A stretch of DNA of 64,000 bases from Tenacibaculum agarivorans (GTDB taxonomy: Bacteria; Bacteroidota; Bacteroidia; Flavobacteriales; Flavobacteriaceae), in assembly GCF_001936575.1 (NCBI RefSeq), contig NZ_MSMP01000003.1:173229-237228 (forward strand). The letters run 5' to 3'. This document shows positions 42,979 to 52,178 of the stretch, in pieces. The notes under the pieces are model-generated. The model was given only the letters and a program-made list of their open reading frames with translations, did not search any database and was not told the origin of the DNA. A program made the position numbers and the translations under genes. Within the stretch, counting starts at the first letter, position 1, and every line of letters starts with the position of its first letter.

Positions 42979-44163
42979 ATGAGTAATCAAACACAAAAAG
43001 CCGTATTAGTACCTGTTGCAGTGAATTCAGAACAAGAGTTAAACTCTGCAATTCAACAAATTAATTCAGGCATAGGAGCCACTACTATAGATGTGCAAAC
43101 TAGTTTTACCCTAACAAAAAATGTAGAAACTATTACTGAAAGTTTACAATTGACAAGTTCTAATAATAGTAAAATTAATGATGGAGGTTTTGCTTTTATT
43201 ACTATAGAGGATAATAGTGTAGAAGGCATTAAAGTATTTCTTTCTATGGATGCAGGAGGCACAGGTACATCTAAAAACCTTACTTCTGGTAATGGAACTA
43301 CTTTAATTGGTTTAACTGGAGGAGTATTAGCAAACCTTTCTAATAGTGGTAGTTTTTTTATACCAGAAGGGCACGTGTTTAAGGTAGGAGAAGTTATAGG
43401 AAGTGCTAATGTATGTGGAACATTAGATAACAGCAAACCTATAACATGTCCGCAACCTTATACAGGTATTATGAATGTTACAAGTGATGGTACTACTGCT
43501 AATGGGAAAATGAATGATGTTATACTTCCTCCTGTAAGTGAAGGAATGGTAATAGTAACAGAAGAAACCAATCTATCTATCAAATCAATTAAATTAGGAG
43601 AATTGTGTTCTGTAAATTCATCAGGAAATAATTGTGGTACTATTACTACTTCTGATGGAATTATAGCTCATGGTAATAACAGTATACAAACGCCAGGCTC
43701 TGTTAATGGGGTTAATATAAATGGTACTTTGACGCTAAAAGATGGAGGCATTTATCAGTATCAATCTAATGAAACATTGACTAAAGAAATAGGTTGTAAA
43801 GCTACAGAGGTTTTAAATGAAAGTGGTTTAGTTGAGCTTGGTAGTTCTGGAAACTGGAATTTTGATACTTATATTCAAACTACTGGTACATTACGATTTA
43901 CCATACCTAATTATAAAGGAGGTGCTGCATTTTTAAGTTTAAATACAGGGACTTTTAATGGAGGAGATATAGAGATAAATGCAGGTAAATATTATGATCC
44001 CAAAGGATTTAATGGAGAGAAAATAAAGTTAATGCAAGCTTCAAAAGAGTTCAAAGGAGATGTAACAAGCTTAGTAAAATTTAATTATTTTCCTGAAGGA
44101 ATATCCCCTTCTGTTGAAGTAAAAGATAATACTCTTTTTCTTATTTTAAGTGTTAATTCATAA
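42979..44163 (+). CDS. Asn/Ser/Thr/Gly-rich beta-structured protein of unknown function
   Basis: The 394-aa protein begins MSNQTQKAVLVPVAVNSEQE, with no signal peptide. The rest is rich in G, N, S and T with short alternating strands (TLIGLTGGVLANLSNSGSFF, GIIAHGNNSIQTPGSVNGVN), like beta-solenoid or adhesin repeats. It has four Cys-containing stretches. The composition is that of a surface or extracellular protein, so the lack of an export signal is odd; it could use a non-classical route or be cytosolic. No family recognised. Confidence 0.65.
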   Translation: MSNQTQKAVLVPVAVNSEQELNSAIQQINSGIGATTIDVQTSFTLTKNVETITESLQLTSSNNSKINDGGFAFITIEDNSVEGIKVFLSMDAGGTGTSKNLTSGNGTTLIGLTGGVLANLSNSGSFFIPEGHVFKVGEVIGSANVCGTLDNSKPITCPQPYTGIMNVTSDGTTANGKMNDVILPPVSEGMVIVTEETNLSIKSIKLGELCSVNSSGNNCGTITTSDGIIAHGNNSIQTPGSVNGVNINGTLTLKDGGIYQYQSNETLTKEIGCKATEVLNESGLVELGSSGNWNFDTYIQTTGTLRFTIPNYKGGAAFLSLNTGTFNGGDIEINAGKYYDPKGFNGEKIKLMQASKEFKGDVTSLVKFNYFPEGISPSVEVKDNTLFLILSVNS

Positions 44164-44340
44164 CAGAGATAATTTAATATAACCCAGAATGTAAAAATCT
44201 AAAGAACATAGTTTTTTATATAAATTCAAAAAATATTATTTCCTGAACTTTGTTCGGAATAAGACAGTAATTACTATAAAAACAATTCATAGATATAGAT
44301 AATAACAGGTAAAGAAAATAATATTTGTTTTTCAAGTATT

Positions 44341-45033
44341 TTATTGTTTCAATAAACTATTCAAGTTATTCTTATACATTTTGCCAATTGGGATAATAAA
44401 ATCTTGGATTAAAATTCTATTTCCTTCGATTTCATTGATATGTTTTTTAGCAATAATAAATGATTTATGAACCTGAAAAAACTGATCATTAGGTAATACG
44501 TATAACATATCTGATATTTTTTCTCGTACTTGTATCTCGTTGTCAACCGTTATAACTTTAATATAATTACCAATAGCTTCTACAAATAAAATATCATCTG
44601 TTTTAACTTGAATATGTTTTGTACTTGATTTTAAAAACAAACTTTTAGGTTCACTTTTAATAGTAATAGCTTCTTTAGTGAATGTTTTATCATCAATTTT
44701 ATTAATTGCTTTTACAAAGCGTTCAAAACTAAATGGTTTTAATAAGTAATCAACAATATTAAGTTCATAGCCTTCTAAAGCATATTCCTGATACGCTGTT
44801 GTAACAATTACTTTTGGTGCATTTTGTAGTGTTTTTAAAAAATCGAAACCTTTGAGTTTAGGCATATTTAAATCTAAAAATATAAGATCTACTGTATTGT
44901 TTTGTATGCATTGCATGGCTTCAATAGCATCATAACAATTCTCTACAAACGAGAGGTTAGGTAATAAATCACAATATCCCTTTATAATATCATGAGCAAT
45001 ATGTTCGTCATCAACAATTATATACTTAATCAT
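44341..45033 (-). CDS. LytTR-family response regulator
   Basis: The 230-aa protein has a receiver (phospho-acceptor in LIFLDLNMP, Lys in YLLKPF) and a C-terminal LytTR DNA-binding domain (ILFVEAIGNYIKVIT, FQVHKSFIIAKKHI). It is the output of the kinase gene that overlaps it by 4 bp upstream. The divergent ABC/peptidase genes are a candidate target. Confidence 0.88.
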   Translation of the reverse strand: MIKYIIVDDEHIAHDIIKGYCDLLPNLSFVENCYDAIEAMQCIQNNTVDLIFLDLNMPKLKGFDFLKTLQNAPKVIVTTAYQEYALEGYELNIVDYLLKPFSFERFVKAINKIDDKTFTKEAITIKSEPKSLFLKSSTKHIQVKTDDILFVEAIGNYIKVITVDNEIQVREKISDMLYVLPNDQFFQVHKSFIIAKKHINEIEGNRILIQDFIIPIGKMYKNNLNSLLKQ

Positions 45034-45818
45034 AGCTGTAAAGTTAATTTAGAGGTGTAAATATTCATGTGTATAGAAGTTGTAAACTCGTGTTTTTTAG
45101 GATACGCTAAGGCTAAGCGTCTTTCTAAATTTTTCAAACCGATACCATTTTCTCCTTGTATTTCCTCATCAAAATTATTTTCAATTATTAACGTAATTCT
45201 ATTTTCTTTAGCTGTTAGTATAATTGAAATAAAAGCATTCTTTCTTAATACTTCAATACCATGTTTAAAAGCATTTTCCACCAAAATAATAAACAGTAAA
45301 GGCATTATTTTTAAATCTTTATTAGCTACATTAATATCAAATTTCACATTAATATCTTTATGATAACGCATTTTATGTAATTCAATATAGTTACTGATAA
45401 AATCAATTTCTTGTTGTAATGAAACATATTCTTTTTGTCCTTCATAAATACTATAACGCATCATATCAGACAGTTTTAAAATCAGTTTTTTAGCCTTTTC
45501 ACTGTCTTTATCTACCAATCCATATAGGTTATTCAACATATTAAAGAAAAAATGTGGATTTACCTGAGATTGTAAATGCATTAACTCTGTTTTTGTTTTT
45601 TCATTTTTCAGATTGATAATGAACTTAATATTTATAAACACCCAATGAAAAACAGCAATGCATACAGTAATGAAGTACATAAAAATGAACTCGATAAAAC
45701 CCTCTAATTTTCCAAAAGTATCATTAAATAAGACAATGATTAAACCAATAATGACAAGTGCTATACGAAGGTTACGCATTGAAAATACAGCTCTACGATT
45801 CAAAAATTTCAAATTCAT
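45030..45818 (-). CDS. LytS-like membrane histidine kinase
   Basis: The 262-aa protein has two N-terminal membrane helices, then the His_kinase box LQSQVNPHFFFNMLNNLYGL with the phospho-acceptor His, and a short ATPase domain (LFIILVENAFKHGIEVL and ENGIGLKNLERRL). It lacks a periplasmic sensor, as is usual for this family. It partners the LytTR regulator. Confidence 0.87.
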   Translation of the reverse strand: MNLKFLNRRAVFSMRNLRIALVIIGLIIVLFNDTFGKLEGFIEFIFMYFITVCIAVFHWVFINIKFIINLKNEKTKTELMHLQSQVNPHFFFNMLNNLYGLVDKDSEKAKKLILKLSDMMRYSIYEGQKEYVSLQQEIDFISNYIELHKMRYHKDINVKFDINVANKDLKIMPLLFIILVENAFKHGIEVLRKNAFISIILTAKENRITLIIENNFDEEIQGENGIGLKNLERRLALAYPKKHEFTTSIHMNIYTSKLTLQL

Positions 45819-46026
45819 AGGTCAATATTACTCAAATAAAATTCAGAGTACAAATTAGTTGATAAACGACTTAAAATGTAACATAAACATTCTAATATAT
45901 GTGATAAACATCTTTGATCCCTTTTACCAATAAGAATATCACTACTTAATAGCTATACATCCCAATTTCTTTTTATTGAAACGCTTGATAATTAGGTTTG
46001 TCCATATCAAAATAAAAAAGAATCGT

Positions 46027-46893
46027 ATGCAGCTAACTATTAATAATTTGAGTAAAACTTATGATAATGGTGTGAAAGCACTCCAAAATATATCGTTAGA
46101 AATGTCAAACGGAATGTTTGGGTTGTTAGGACCAAATGGTGCAGGAAAATCAACATTAATGAGAACCATTGCAACACTACAAGATGCTGATCAAGGAAAC
46201 ATAATGTTAAATGACCTAGAAGTACAAACCAATAAAAACGCTGTTAGAAGATTGCTAGGGTATTTACCACAACAGTTTGGAGTATATCCTAAAATGTCGG
46301 CAGAAGTATTGTTACATCATCTAGCTGTATTAAAAGGGATTACAAATAAAAAAGAGCGAACTAATATTGTAAATGCCTTATTGCATAAAACAAACTTATA
46401 CGATGTTAAAAAACAAAGTTTGGATGGTTTTTCTGGCGGAATGAAACAACGTTTTGGAATAGCTCAAGCACTTTTAAATAATCCTAAATTACTAATTGTA
46501 GATGAGCCTACAGCAGGGTTAGATCCTAAAGAACGTAATCGTTTTTATAATCTTTTAAGTGAAATTGCTGAAAACACCATTGTTATTTTTTCTACACATA
46601 TAGTAGATGATATTAAAGAATTGTGCACCAATATGGCAATTATTAATAAAGGAAAAGTAGTGTTAAAAGGAAATCCATTAGAATTGATCCATCAATTAGA
46701 AGGCAAAGTATATCAAAAAGTAATTCATAGAAATGATTTAAATAGATATAAGGATTCCTATAAAGTGATTAATGAAAAATTATTTTTAGGTAAACCTGTC
46801 ATTCATATTGTAAGTGATACGAATCCCGATAATGGATTTACTCCTGTGAAAGCTAGTTTAGAAGATGTGTATTTCTCTCAAATTAATAACTAA
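46027..46893 (+). CDS. ABC transporter ATP-binding protein
   Basis: The 288-aa protein has Walker A GPNGAGKST, Q-loop LPQQFGVYP, signature FSGGMKQR, Walker B LLIVDEPTAGLD and the switch His in IVIFSTHIVDD. I set the start at ATG 46027 (MQLTINNLSKTY) because the upstream extension to 45976 is not family-like. It pairs with the permease-peptidase 12 bp downstream to form a transporter of unknown substrate. Confidence 0.9.
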   Translation: MQLTINNLSKTYDNGVKALQNISLEMSNGMFGLLGPNGAGKSTLMRTIATLQDADQGNIMLNDLEVQTNKNAVRRLLGYLPQQFGVYPKMSAEVLLHHLAVLKGITNKKERTNIVNALLHKTNLYDVKKQSLDGFSGGMKQRFGIAQALLNNPKLLIVDEPTAGLDPKERNRFYNLLSEIAENTIVIFSTHIVDDIKELCTNMAIINKGKVVLKGNPLELIHQLEGKVYQKVIHRNDLNRYKDSYKVINEKLFLGKPVIHIVSDTNPDNGFTPVKASLEDVYFSQINN

Positions 46894-46905
46894 AATAGTA
46901 TAATT

Positions 46906-49900
46906 ATGTGGTACGAAATATTCAAATTTGAGTTAAAATATAGAGTTAAAAGACCTGAAACTTACGTGTTTTTTGTGTTTTTATTATTGTTTTCAATTGT
47001 TGGTGTTGATTTTGTTTTTCAGGGTGTTGAAATTGGTATTGTAAAGAAAAATGCTCCGTTGATTGTAGCGAAAACAATGGGAGCCATAACAGGAATTTTT
47101 ATGATTATGGTATCTATGATTATGGGAATTCCAATTTTACGAGACTTTCAGTATGATACTGAAGCTTTGTTATTTATCAATCCATTAACCAAGCGAGATT
47201 ATCTATTAGGTCGATTTTTAGGTTCTTTTGTAGTATTACTATTCATTTTTAGTGGTCTATTATTTGGTATGATGCTAGGTTCACAAATGCCCTGGCATAA
47301 AGAAGAAGAAATGCTTGTTTTTAATGTGTTTTCTTATATTCAAACATTTAGTGTGGTGGTGGTGCCGACCTTGTTTTTTGGTGCATGTACTTTTTTTGTT
47401 ACAGGAATGCTAAGTAAAAAACTATTGGTAGTCTATACACAGGGAATTGTATTGTTTGTGTTGTTTTTATTGACTAAAGCCATTACAAATGAATACTTAC
47501 AAGGTCTTTTTGATCCGTTTTCTTTAACTACACTAACACAGTTTTCTAAAAACTGGAGTGTTGAAGAACGTAATTTATTAAGCATTTCATTAAGCAATAT
47601 TCTTTTACATAATAAGCTTTTATGGATTGGATTAGGATTGTTTGTATTGTATTTAGGGTATCATAAGTTTTCATTTACTGTACTTACTAAACAGCATAAA
47701 AAAAAGAAAAAAATCAGACAAGAACTCCCAAAAACAATAAATGAAAGTATAAATGTACAAATCCCAAAAGTACTGGTTAAAAGCGATTTAAAATCTAAAT
47801 GTATTCAATTGTTAGAGCTTACAAAATTTTATACATTTTCTCTTTTAAAAGAAACTTCTTTTTGGGCAATTATTATTTGCGGTATTATTATTATAGCTAT
47901 TAATTCTGTGAGTTTAGGAACCGTTTATGGGGTTGATAGCTATCCTGCAACGCATTTTATAATAGCTGAATTGCAAGAAATGTCAATGTATTTTTTCATT
48001 ATTTTATTACTTTTTTATTCAGGAGAACTTGTTTGGAAAGAGCGAAATATAAAGCAGTATGTTTTAAATGACAGTACTGCCATACATAACTTAATTCCAT
48101 TAACAAGTAAATTTTTAGCATTAGTGAATATTTACATCGTTTTAATGTTAAGTTTAATTGTTACTGGCATACTATTTCAGTTAGCAAACGGGTATTATGA
48201 ATTAAATTTAGGAGTCTATTTTTCTGGTTTTTTTATCGAAGTCCTACCTTTTCTAATACTCTATACCTTTATTGCTTTTTTCTTTCAGGCAGTGAGTAAA
48301 AACAAATTTATTGGAATTTTTTTAACGCTTATTTTTATAATCATTAATGTAAGTTCAGCGTATTTTGGCTTTAAAAATAGCTTGTACAAATTCGGAGGAA
48401 AATCACTTGGAATATATTCTGAGATGAATGGTTATGGGCATTTTTTACAACCCTATTTATGGATAAAAATGTATTGGATAGTATTCGGAATCCTAATTTT
48501 AACAATAAGCTCGTTACTTATACAAAGAGGTACAGCAACAAATTTATGGCTACGATTGAAACGTTTAAAATATCAAATAACAAAACCTGTTTTAAAAATA
48601 GTTATAAGCTTTTTTACACTATTTGTGTTAACAGGGATTTATATTTTTTACAATACGAATATTTTAAATACGTATTGGTCAGACGCTAAAGAACTAGAGT
48701 TTAGAGCTAATTATGAGAAAAAGTTGAAGTCTTTAGAATATCTTCCACAACCAAAAATTACCGATGTTAATTTAATTGTTGACTTATATCCTACAAAAAG
48801 GAGCTACCAAATTAAGGGGACTTACATATTAAAAAACACTACAAAAAAAACTATAAATGAGATTCATATTCAAAAATTAATAGCGTCTCATGTTTTATTA
48901 AAAAGTATTGTTTTTGATAGGGAAGTGGTAAAAAACTCACAGTATAGTGAGTTTGATTATACAATTTATAAGCTGAAAACTCCCTTACAACCAAATGCTA
49001 TTGTAAAAATGACTTTTGAACAATCGTATACACCTAAAGGTTTTGAAGATGATAATTCGGATACTCAATTTGTTTATAACGGAACTTTTTTTAATAATAA
49101 CATTTTACCAACGTTAGGGTACAATCTAAAATATGAATTAAAAGATGAAGATGAACGTTTACAATTCAACTTGTTACCTAGAAAAAATAAAGCAAGTATT
49201 CAGGATGAAAATGAATTGATAAATGCCAGATCTGGTGGTGATTCTGAAGGAATTAATTTAGAAACAATTATTAGTACTAGTAAAGCTCAAACAGCTATTA
49301 CATCGGGTAAACTACTGAAGAAATGGACTGAAAATGATCGTAATTATTTTCATTATAAAACACAAGAACAGATTATAAATTTTTACTCTATTGTTTCTGC
49401 TGATTATAAAGTCGCTAAGGACTTCTGGAAATCATCAAATTCAAACACGAAAAGCGTTGATTTAGAGGTGTTTTATCACAAAAATCATGTTTATAATATT
49501 GATAGAATGCTATTGGGTATGAAGGAATCCTTATCATACTTTTCTACTCATTTCAGTTCGTATCAATATGAACAATTGCGTATTATGGAATTTCCTCGTT
49601 ACAGAGAATTTGCGCAATCATTCCCAAATGCAATTCCGTTTTCTGAAGCTATGGGATTTGTTTTAGATATTGATAATGAAGAAGATATAGATATGGTGTT
49701 TTTTATAACAGCACATGAAGTTGCACATCAATGGTTTGGCATGCAAATAGAAGCAGCTAATGTTCAAGGACGTAATTTTGTTTTAGAAACCTTATCTCAA
49801 TATACTGCTTTAATGGTATTTAAAGAACAGTATTCTAAAGAAAAAGTACAGCAGTTATTAGATTTACAAAAAGAGATATATGAAGAAAAACGAAGAAAGG

Positions 49901-50196
49901 CTACACATGAACCTTCTTTAGTATTAGTCGAAAATCAAGATTTTGTTTATTATTATAAAGGAATACTAGCCATGCATAAATTAACTGAATTGATAGGAGA
50001 GGAGCGAGTAAACAAAGCCATACAGCGTTTTATTAATGACTGGAATAGTTGTGACGGAAAAATAAAAATGAATACAAAACATTATGCCACATCTAAAGAT
50101 GTATTAAAATACATCAAAGAAGAAAGTCCTAAAGATATGCATGCTATAATTCATGATTTGTTTGAAACTACAAAAGAGATAAAAAATCAGTATTAG
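46906..50196 (+). CDS. ABC-2 type permease fused to an M1-family zinc aminopeptidase domain
   Basis: The 1096-aa protein has about twelve membrane helices in two groups (about 1-250 and 310-570) followed by a large extracytoplasmic M1 peptidase domain. The zinc site is HEVAHQW (937-943) with Glu961 in LETLSQYTALMVF, giving a 19-residue spacer between HExxH and Glu rather than the 18 of classical M1 enzymes; this variant is shared by the permease-fused branch. It may trim or sense a peptide moved by the transporter. It is likely controlled by the divergent LytS/LytTR pair. Confidence 0.85.
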   Translation: MWYEIFKFELKYRVKRPETYVFFVFLLLFSIVGVDFVFQGVEIGIVKKNAPLIVAKTMGAITGIFMIMVSMIMGIPILRDFQYDTEALLFINPLTKRDYLLGRFLGSFVVLLFIFSGLLFGMMLGSQMPWHKEEEMLVFNVFSYIQTFSVVVVPTLFFGACTFFVTGMLSKKLLVVYTQGIVLFVLFLLTKAITNEYLQGLFDPFSLTTLTQFSKNWSVEERNLLSISLSNILLHNKLLWIGLGLFVLYLGYHKFSFTVLTKQHKKKKKIRQELPKTINESINVQIPKVLVKSDLKSKCIQLLELTKFYTFSLLKETSFWAIIICGIIIIAINSVSLGTVYGVDSYPATHFIIAELQEMSMYFFIILLLFYSGELVWKERNIKQYVLNDSTAIHNLIPLTSKFLALVNIYIVLMLSLIVTGILFQLANGYYELNLGVYFSGFFIEVLPFLILYTFIAFFFQAVSKNKFIGIFLTLIFIIINVSSAYFGFKNSLYKFGGKSLGIYSEMNGYGHFLQPYLWIKMYWIVFGILILTISSLLIQRGTATNLWLRLKRLKYQITKPVLKIVISFFTLFVLTGIYIFYNTNILNTYWSDAKELEFRANYEKKLKSLEYLPQPKITDVNLIVDLYPTKRSYQIKGTYILKNTTKKTINEIHIQKLIASHVLLKSIVFDREVVKNSQYSEFDYTIYKLKTPLQPNAIVKMTFEQSYTPKGFEDDNSDTQFVYNGTFFNNNILPTLGYNLKYELKDEDERLQFNLLPRKNKASIQDENELINARSGGDSEGINLETIISTSKAQTAITSGKLLKKWTENDRNYFHYKTQEQIINFYSIVSADYKVAKDFWKSSNSNTKSVDLEVFYHKNHVYNIDRMLLGMKESLSYFSTHFSSYQYEQLRIMEFPRYREFAQSFPNAIPFSEAMGFVLDIDNEEDIDMVFFITAHEVAHQWFGMQIEAANVQGRNFVLETLSQYTALMVFKEQYSKEKVQQLLDLQKEIYEEKRRKATHEPSLVLVENQDFVYYYKGILAMHKLTELIGEERVNKAIQRFINDWNSCDGKIKMNTKHYATSKDVLKYIKEESPKDMHAIIHDLFETTKEIKNQY

Positions 50197-50699
50197 GTTA
50201 TTATTATAATTTTAGCGTCATTCTGAGATTATAGATAAAATTTTGTGCTACCGATTCTGATGATATTGAATTTAAACGGTCATTACGATGAACGAAACAT
50301 AGTGAAGTGAAGAAGTAATCTGTTCATTTGATAACTAAAACCTCTTTTAAGACAAAGATTGCTTCATTTCTACTTCGATAAACTCAGAGCCCGTTCGCAA
50401 AGACTTCCTTATTTTACAAGGAGCTCAAGGTAAAATTACATCGAACTCCTATTATTTATTAGTAATGACTAAAGAGAATATTCAAAGTAAAAAGTATTCA
50501 TATTTGTGTTCATACAAATCGAATATATATCTACATAGATTACTGATCTAATTTATTAATAGATTTACAGAAGTTCTAAGATATAATTCAAAAACATCTA
50601 TATTAGGGAAATGGTTAAATGTTTTTCTATAATAATCTTTCCCTAATTAGATATTTTACCTCAAAACGGAATCCTAATTTTAAAGATATAAGCTAAGAA
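50197..50699. repeat. Non-coding gap with an inverted copy of the 589-bp element interior
   Basis: Bases about 50272-50330 (TCATTACGATGAACGAAACA and on) are the near-perfect reverse complement of about 17950-18008 in the 589-bp element, and the GACAAAGATTGCTTCATT stretch at 50351-50368 continues the match. The terminal inverted repeats are absent. Bases 50401-50699 show no gene or recognisable structure. Confidence 0.6.
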
Positions 50700-51647
50700 A
50701 TGAAGGTTATTAAACGAATACTAAAAGCAATTGGTATTATTCTCACCATTTTTATAGTGATGAATGGATCTTATATATATCGTCAGATGAGTATTTTATT
50801 TTCTAAACTACCTGATAAATATAAAGACTATAGTTACACTGGACGATTAGATAGTTTATTATTACATTCTAATTTGAAAGTAAAAATCTTTAAAAGTTTA
50901 TATCAAGAGCAAATAGTTACTCTAAACGATAGTACTCGCTATATGAGAATTAATCAGCTAGACAGCACTACTGTTTCTTGGTATAAAATTAATTCAAATG
51001 GTAAGATAATAGATTCATTACATTTTTATAATGATGAACACGTAGAGGATGTAGATTTTTACTTAATAAGCCCAAAAAAAGAATATTATCTGACTTGGTT
51101 ACGGGATGGAGACACTATAAAAAAGCCTGTAAAAATTCTGAATAATAAAATCATTAAAAATAATGATACGTTTAAAAATTATTTCAGTGATGTAGCATAT
51201 ACCAATATAGAATACGTAAATGATAGGAATTCAGAAGAAAGAATAAAAAAAGTTATTTTTTATAAAGACGCTACTTTTTATAAGTGTTATACAACAGAAA
51301 ATGCTTGGGTTCCATATGAAAATTTTTATCATTTCGATAATACAATTAAATATAATAGCTTCGGTAATGTAGTATTTTACGAACGTACTGATTGGAGAGC
51401 GGCAACATGGCCTGATTTCAGTCTATATTTAAACGGAAAAAGACCAGACCATTGGTATGGTTATACTTATATTGACTTTACAATTTTAGGAGAGACATTT
51501 AAAATTAAAGACTATAGAAAGGCATATGAAGATTATGATACTACTAAAATGTATGGTATTGATCTTTATGAAAATCCAAATAAGAAATATTATCTGTTAA
51601 GGGAACTTTCTCATTTCGAGAATGTGTATTATCTAATCACAAAGTAA
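50700..51647 (+). CDS. Membrane-anchored protein of unknown function
   Basis: The 315-aa protein has one N-terminal hydrophobic helix (LKAIGIILTIFIVMNGSYIY), then a Tyr/Asp/Asn-rich region without Cys clusters, typical of an anchored periplasmic or outer-surface domain. Motifs such as DWRAATWPDFSLYLNGKRPD do not match a family I know. It stands alone between two long non-coding gaps. Confidence 0.65.
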   Translation: MKVIKRILKAIGIILTIFIVMNGSYIYRQMSILFSKLPDKYKDYSYTGRLDSLLLHSNLKVKIFKSLYQEQIVTLNDSTRYMRINQLDSTTVSWYKINSNGKIIDSLHFYNDEHVEDVDFYLISPKKEYYLTWLRDGDTIKKPVKILNNKIIKNNDTFKNYFSDVAYTNIEYVNDRNSEERIKKVIFYKDATFYKCYTTENAWVPYENFYHFDNTIKYNSFGNVVFYERTDWRAATWPDFSLYLNGKRPDHWYGYTYIDFTILGETFKIKDYRKAYEDYDTTKMYGIDLYENPNKKYYLLRELSHFENVYYLITK

Positions 51648-52178
51648 ATAAAGTCTATTTTCAAAAATTTCTGTAGCTAAAAAACTTCTTCTTATTTAGA
51701 TTTTAGATTGAATGCTAAGAACTTACCCTTAACCTTATGCAAAGTTAATTCACTGATATTTAATTTTTTTAACAAAAAAAACACTATCTTGTAATAGACC
51801 AAATTATAATTTATAAACTAATGAAAAATCTATTAATAAGGAGCGTAAATTATACGTTAAAATCACCACACTAAGAGATAATTAAACTTTAAAAATTAAT
51901 AAAGAATAGCTCTCCATGAGAAAAGTCATTAAACTTCTCTCAAACTTGCTTTTCTTACATCTTACTCTACTAACAACAAATACTCTTGTAAATACTGATA
52001 AGCAACTAATTTATACAGGTAAAGAGTTAACGTGTTTTTAACTTTCTAAATATAAATCCTCATAATCAAAGTATTATTTCAAAAATATATTTGATCACTA
52101 TAAACGACTTCCTATAAAAACTTGGTGGAACCCGAAAAACCAATACTAAAAGAGTAGGGAAATTTTAAACCTTCTATT
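51648..52178. other. Non-coding gap, one weak small ORF only
   Basis: Apart from the 41-codon frame at 51916-52041 I see nothing convincing. The 3' part is probably the leader region of the lipoprotein gene at 52179. Confidence 0.4.
51916..52041 (+). CDS. Doubtful 41-aa ORF with hydrophobic N-terminus
   Basis: It begins MRKVIKLLSNLLFLHLTLLT and ends GKELTCF. The N-terminus could be a signal or membrane helix. There is no other support, and it may be chance. Confidence 0.2.
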   Translation: MRKVIKLLSNLLFLHLTLLTTNTLVNTDKQLIYTGKELTCF

